In this document: in pieces, positions 58,639-64,000 of the stretch
Numbering within the stretch: the stretch's first letter is position 1
Layout: every line of letters begins with the position of its first letter
Source: Ilex aquifolium
Taxonomy: Eukaryota > Streptophyta > Magnoliopsida > Aquifoliales > Aquifoliaceae
Length of the DNA: 64,000 nt
Reading direction: 5' to 3'
Assembly: GCA_951799425.1 (NCBI GenBank)
Contig: OX637398.1
Coordinates: forward strand, 2,046,001-2,110,000
The notes under the pieces: generated by a model
The model's input: only the letters and a program-made list of their open reading frames with translations
What the model was told of the DNA's origin: nothing
The model's database searches: none
Made by a program: the position numbers and the translations under genes

Positions 58639-59852
58639 TGTTGACGCTCCCCCAGCGAAACAAGGGCTGAGAGAGCCAAAGGGTCTGATGGAATGATAAT
58701 GAATTGTTCATTTAGGTTCCTCGATCCCTCGGGCTGTTAAACCAAGATTTCGGCTTAGGAGGTGGTATCTTCCGCAACAAGGAATAGGTTGAGAGGGCCA
58801 AAGGGGGCCTAAGGAGTGGTGATGAATTGTAGTTATGATCGATCGATGCCTTCAGGCGATTCTACGGGGCTTCCTTACACAGAAAAAGGGTCAGAAAGGG
58901 CGCTGGAGTGTTTTCCGGCGTATCCCCTCCAACGATCAAGTCAGTTTTGTGTGAATGGGGAAGAAGAAAACACTAGTTGCTCTTGAGAGTTGTTCTTGCG
59001 TACCTTTGCAATGTATTTTTTGGAGCTATTTATACCCACCCGGACTCATCATTGCTGATAGTCTAGAAAGTAGGTAGTGTTCAGAGGGTGGGCAGTGTGC
59101 CCCCTATTGCGCATGGGGAAGACCCCATCATTGACTGCTCGGATCTCCGAGCAATCAAAGCTCGTCTTTTCATGGAAGGACATTGAATGTTCGGTTCCCG
59201 GAGTATTTAATGTTCTTCTTTTGAGGACAAGCCATTGATTGCCCGGCGCTGGGGCACTTAATGTCCATCACTTCTCGGCTTCCTGTGTCTTTGCAGACAT
59301 CCCATCAGGTCGGGGTTCATTAAATACTCGCTCGTTATTGTCGCACGTTAACAGGGGCGGTCTCGTCCGCCTGCAACTAATCATGCGCTTTTTGCCACGT
59401 GTCTCACTTTCCTTGGAGGGGCGTCCTGTCGATCCTGATATATCAACCCCCTTGTGCAGAGTGCCCTCATGATCCCTAATCTAGTCGAGGTAGGACAGTT
59501 GTCAGTGAATTTTTCAGGAGTAGGAGCCGCGTCAGGGTCATAATCGTAGTCAGCATCCCTCGGCGCCGATGGAGAACGATGTCCTCATCCTAAAGGTACC
59601 CTCGATGCCGAGGGTATGTAGTCGGGGAAGCTGGATAATCCCTTATTCGCCGAGGTACGTCACACCGTCATAGGCGCCGAAGACACGTGTCCTGATCTGT
59701 TTTGATCTCAGAAATATCCTACCAGACGTGTAGAACTCGAAGAGGCTGTTTTGGTTGTTGGGGTTTACTACGTAAACGTTGCTGTTCCTTGGCAACATCA
59801 AATTCTTATTATATAGGGCAAAATCCCTACGTCAGTGCCTAATTTTTCTGCA
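58639..59852 (-). mobile_element. LTR of a second Tat-like retrotransposon, minus orientation, with adjacent PBS-like remnant
   Basis: GC-richer than its surroundings. Read on the minus strand it begins TGCAGAAAAATTAGGCAC, has TATAAATAGC (about 59025-59034), a GGAGGGGATACGCCGGAAAACACTCC-type U5 (58900-58930, quoted in part) and ends GCGTCAACA at 58639. It is followed by TTCGACGCCGGCACGAG, a decayed form of a GGCGCC-type primer-binding site. The internal region is lost within about 80 bp. No target duplication was found, so it is a truncated remnant and not a clean solo LTR. Confidence 0.6.
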
Positions 59853-61744
59853 CGGAAAAATCAAATTAAATGTCAAAATAAAGACTAGTTGTAGTATTAG
59901 GAAAGAAAGCGACAATCCCGACTGACTCTCGCCGATTTTGACCTCTGACCAGTAGAGTCACGACCGGATAAAAACTAAAAATACCTTTCCTACCCTTTTA
60001 ACCTAACCCTGTGATTAAGGCGCAATGAAGTCACAATGCCACTGCTAAAACACGTTTTTCTTCTTTATTTTTTAAAAAGAATGGCTTGCTTAACTATTGG
60101 TATTATGCTTAAGATATTAGATTCGTTTAGAGCTGATTTTCTTAGGTGCAAAACAAAATTTTGATAAGCAAAATGAAAAAGTTAAAGTTAAGAAAATTCT
60201 TATAATCGTTTAGAATATTTTCGAAAAAGTCAATTTTTTTTTTTTAAATCCCTTAGATAAACTCCATTTTTCAACTTTTTTTTTTTGTGATGATAAAAGT
60301 TATTTTTGATCAAAAAGCTGTTCAATAAGCCTGGGTCCAAATTTTCATTTGAAACAAAAAAAATCCTGAGATTTTAAGTCAATTTCAAACAAGTTTATTA
60401 TCAGCAATTCAACAAAAATTGGATACAAAATTAGTGAGTTAGAATAGTATTAACGAATTTGAGTAGCAAACAGATAAACTTGTTAGAAATTAATTGACAT
60501 GAACCTAATTAAACAATACACAAATTCACTAAACACGAGTTAAGCATAACACAAACCTATTAAATAAGGTTATGTACTACCCGAATTAAAACATATATAA
60601 TTATAAATAAATTGAATATTTTTTCGGAAACGGAAAAATTTCATGGCTTGTACTCAGCGAGTAGAGGCGCACTTATGTCGCTCAGGCTCGTAACTTTGAG
60701 TATAGCCAACGGTAAAGCCCGGGGTATGATCCGATCCCTCAACTCATATACCAGTTAAATCAGAATTTGCGTTTTGCTGAGACTCAAGACCCACACCAAA
60801 AATTTGAATACAATTTATCCAAATAACTGAGGTCTTATCTTAGCAGCAACAAAATTGCGACCCTACCAAGAATTAATCATGCTGGTAAGTCAAAAGTACA
60901 TCAAATGGTGGTTGTTGGTTTGTTCCATGCCGATATTTTGATGTGAATAATTTTGCACGACTTGACTACGTTTTATTCGGTGTTGTAGTTTCAAAATTTA
61001 TTATTTTTGTAAATATTTTTATAATTATTATAGATATTTTTATAACAAAAAAAATACTATTTTTATGGATATTTTTATCATTTTTTGTGAATTTTTACCA
61101 CTTTTTTTGACACCATAATAATGATAAAAATATTCACAATAAAAATAAAAATACCCACAAAAATATTAATATCAATACAGTATCCATTTTATTTTGCGTA
61201 GTAAAATGAAAGTAAAAATTTGTATCTTTTACCTCTTAAAAGATACAAAAGTTAAATTCTAAAAAGTAGTTTAAGTGACAATAGAGACGAATTGTGAATT
61301 TAAATATTATGAGTTTGAATTTTGACAATTTTTTTGGGACTAAACCATAAATAATTTATTCCTCACGAGTCATGAATATCTTAATCCTAATGTGAATAAA
61401 TACGTTTTTGATCGGACTGGAAGGAGGATGAATCGAAACACGTAATAATTGACTCGAATATTTTTGACGATTAAAAAAAAAATACAAAAGTTATAGGAAA
61501 GAGAAAAAGGGCATGATACCACTTTGCCGTACGACGGAGAAATTCAAATTTCTCATTTATAAAAAATATTGATGGGATGTGTTGTCTTATTTCTCAAATT
61601 TCTCTCCAATTGGAAGACTAAATTCAAAATATTTGCCATATTTTCTTCACTTTCTTGCACCCTCATTTGTAAAAGCAAAGGAATCCTCGTCCTTCACCTA
61701 CAATCAAAAAATAAAAAAACTACTATCAATCTACCCATTGTGAA
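59853..61744. other. Intergenic DNA
   Basis: No gene recognised. A moderately GC-rich stretch at 60650-60740 (GTACTCAGCGAGTAGAGGCG) may be an old element fragment. The rest is AT-rich. Confidence 0.4.
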
Positions 61745-62316
61745 TAGGGATGTTCAGTGGACCAAAGCAGGGTAGGGCGTAGTCTCCATTCTCGTACCCG
61801 CTTAAAAAAATTTCATCCATCCTCGGTCCACCCCATAAACGGATATAGTTTTCATCCCCATTCCTGTCGGCGGGTAAATTTTTAATCCCCGTCCCCGTTT
61901 CCTCCGTACCCGTCCAAGCCCAAGTTCAAGCCAACATAATCCAAATAATCGATAGATATTAATTTCAATGTATGCATGGCGTAGAAAAGATGTTAATTTC
62001 AAGAGTACTACAACCCAGCAACATTTAGACAAACAATTCTACTCCAAGTAGCCAAAAAAATAACTATTAATCCATGGAGCTACTCCACAAAATCATCAAA
62101 ATGATCTATTCACTGTTTTCTCTATTTCTAGTAATTAATTAATTAATATGATTTACAAGCTAGTGGATGTAGCAATCAGGTCGACCTCTTATCCTCACCA
62201 GAAATTTCTCACTATCGAAATTAATTATATGATATTCTTTTTTTATTATATTATAATATAATAATGAGGATCATTATCATTCTTGCTTCAGGACCATCAA
62301 ATAATAATGAGGATCT

Positions 62317-62349
<33 letters not shown>

Positions 62350-62497
62350 ACGGGTACATCGGGGGCTGGGGTAAGGGTAAGTCCATCCCCGCCTTCATCC
62401 CCGTATACGTCCACCGTCTAATATGTATGGTCTATTCCTGGTCCAAACAGGACAAATTTAGACGAATACCATTTTTTTCGATCCACTGCCATCCCCA
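61745..62497. mobile_element. Possible hAT-like element with GGGATG..CAGTGGA ends
   Basis: The left TAGGGATGTTCAGTGGACC and the reverse complement of the right end, TGGGGATGGCAGTGGATC, are imperfect inverted repeats. Just inside are C-rich ATCCCCGTCCCCG and CATCCCCGCCTTCATCCCCG stretches and a (TA)n run (62324-62348). The flanks share TGTGAA but with an offset, so the target duplication is unsure. Confidence 0.5.
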
Positions 62498-63780
62498 ATG
62501 TGAACAAAGAATAGAATACCAAAACAAGGCAAATAAATCTTACAAATTGATAAAAGAGAAAAAAACAATAACCAAATATGGAAGAGTGTGTTTAAAGCAG
62601 TTGTCTTAAATTCCTGTGAAAATTGAATTAAAAGTGTGAAAGTTTACTTCTCCTTGAAATTTGGGCCGAGAAATAGCGAGAATTTTTCTAATATATATGT
62701 TTTAAAAATTTTATTTGAGAAAAAAAGTCTTTCATTGATAATAATTTAACATTAAAAAAATATGAAGAAAAAGTATAAAATGGGATTTAAATTTTTCTTA
62801 ACTCATCCATTTCATAAACGAGTTGATTTAATACAACACGATTGATAAAATAATTAAGTATGAGCGAAGTCGATCTAAAAGCACATAACAATTAACATGA
62901 CTATATTATATATGATTTATATACGACACAAACTCAATATAACATAATTTATTAGACATAAATTAATGACTAAATTAAATATATTTTTTTAACACAAATT
63001 AGGAAAAATGAAAAGAAGAAGAAATGAAAAGTAGAAAAAATACACTTTATATTCTGAAAAAAAATAGAAATGATACTCTTTCATTCCTTTATGTTTGGTT
63101 AGATGGATGAAAAATAAAAATGATTAATTTTTTTTCGTGTTTGGTAAGATGAAAAAATAAATTTTTTATTTTTTATTTTTTAATGTTTTAATGTTTTTTT
63201 AAAAAAATATAAATAATATTTTATCATTGTATTTATATATGAAATTAATAAACACATAATATATAAATATAATATAAATATATATATCGAAAGATATATA
63301 GACAAATAAGATTCATTTCAATACAAAAAAATAATTTTTCATCCACTTTTTTTCCAATTTTAGAGGGATTGATTTTAATGAGTTGAAAAGAAAATTCATC
63401 CATCTATTTTTTTATACTTCTTTCTATTTTCTTTACTTACTAAACATAATATTTTTTTAATTTTTTTAATTTTTAATTTTTTATTATACCAAACGGAGCA
63501 CAAGATCAAACACGAAGTCTCGCTCACCCGACACAATTGAGAGAATTATGCACCTCCACCAAGCACCAACCTGTACTGCATTTTTAGTTTATACGGTGAA
63601 TAAATAAAAGCAATAAAAACAATCATATTAAAAAGAAAAATAAATAAATAAATAGGAGAAGGAATTTTTGGTAATAAATAAAAGCAGAGGAGGACTGTAC
63701 CCGCCAAGTACATGATCTTCTTAGAGCTGCTTATCCGCCTTGATTCAGAGACAATCGTGCCTGATTTTAAGAGAGAGAAA
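62498..63780. other. AT-rich intergenic DNA upstream of the last gene
   Basis: Contains a TTTGGTA-type MITE-like stretch near 63086-63496. No gene recognised. The last 250 bases are the likely promoter of the gene starting near 63782. Confidence 0.45.
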
Positions 63781-63781
63781 C

Positions 63782-64000
63782 AGCACACTTTCTAGAGAGA
63801 GAGGAGGAGCACAAACTGAATACATAGAGTCCTCTACTTCTCTCTCTCTCTCGGTGGTCGCTCTCCATGATCGTGTTCGTTTGTCTGAAAACTAAGAGAT
63901 TTAACTAATTTCACTCAAATTCTCGGTGAGTCGTTCGATTCATCTGTTTTCGTCAAAGCTGTGGTTCCATATATACGCTTGTTATACATGGTGTTCTGAT
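63782..64000 (+). other. Probable 5' leader of a gene running off the right edge
   Basis: A GA/CT-rich leader (GAGAGAGAGGAGGAGC, then CTCTCTCTCTCTCGG) is followed by a strong donor, TCTCG|GTGAGTCG at 63925/63926, suggesting a 5' UTR intron. An ATG at 63867 opens a 13-codon frame that stops at 63908, so it would be an upstream ORF. The main coding region is not in the window. Confidence 0.5.

Noticed and set aside
62283-62609. 108-codon frame with TA-repeat-encoded Tyr/Ile run
   Set aside because: Crosses a (TA)n microsatellite and the right end of a transposon-like element; not a gene.

Overview
The window is nuclear DNA of a flowering plant, most likely a eudicot. It holds a long plant gene with about 30 GT-AG exons, AT-rich introns and intergenic DNA, and many layers of plant transposons. 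The species cannot be fixed from the sequence. Everything here was read by eye. Family names rest on recognised motifs, not on a database search.

Layout. (1) Bases 1-1409, minus strand: the N-terminal part of a DUF627/DUF629 (ubiquitin-hydrolase-related) protein. It runs off the left edge and has a 1-nt frameshift just after its start codon. (2) Bases 1615-11943: a complete Ty3/gypsy retrotransposon of the Tat/Ogre type. It has 782-bp LTRs that differ at about 10 positions, a 5-bp target duplication (CTATA), a primer-binding site, a gag-pro frame, and an RT-RH-aRH-INT frame in the same frame after a UAG in a classic readthrough context. A 76-bp tandem repeat follows, then a spliced antisense gene with its own TATA-like box, and a polypurine tract. 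The element landed about 205 bp upstream of the DUF627 start codon. (3) Bases 14727-44056, plus strand: the whole coding region of a PPIP5K-type inositol pyrophosphate kinase/phosphatase (plant VIH/VIP), reconstructed as 30 exons and 1,051 residues. Its introns carry a PIF/Harbinger element, a three-deep nest (hAT containing a MULE containing a hAT), a LINE tail with an RNase H remnant, and several SINEs. (4) Bases 44057-63780: a gene-poor stretch of Helitrons, MITEs, SINEs, hAT-like elements and a reverse-oriented LTR fragment. (5) Bases 63782-64000: probably the 5' leader of another plus-strand gene that continues beyond the window.

The most notable items are the UAG-CAA-UUA junction between gag-pro and pol, the intact-looking splicing of the antisense gene in the retrotransposon, the nested transposons with each target duplication still legible, and a three-copy Helitron family. 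Each Helitron copy has a conserved shell, a co-varying 3' hairpin and a private (CCN)n minisatellite core.

The two host genes have no evident functional link. VIH makes and breaks inositol pyrophosphates that report phosphate status. DUF627/DUF629 proteins are poorly characterised relatives of ubiquitin hydrolases.
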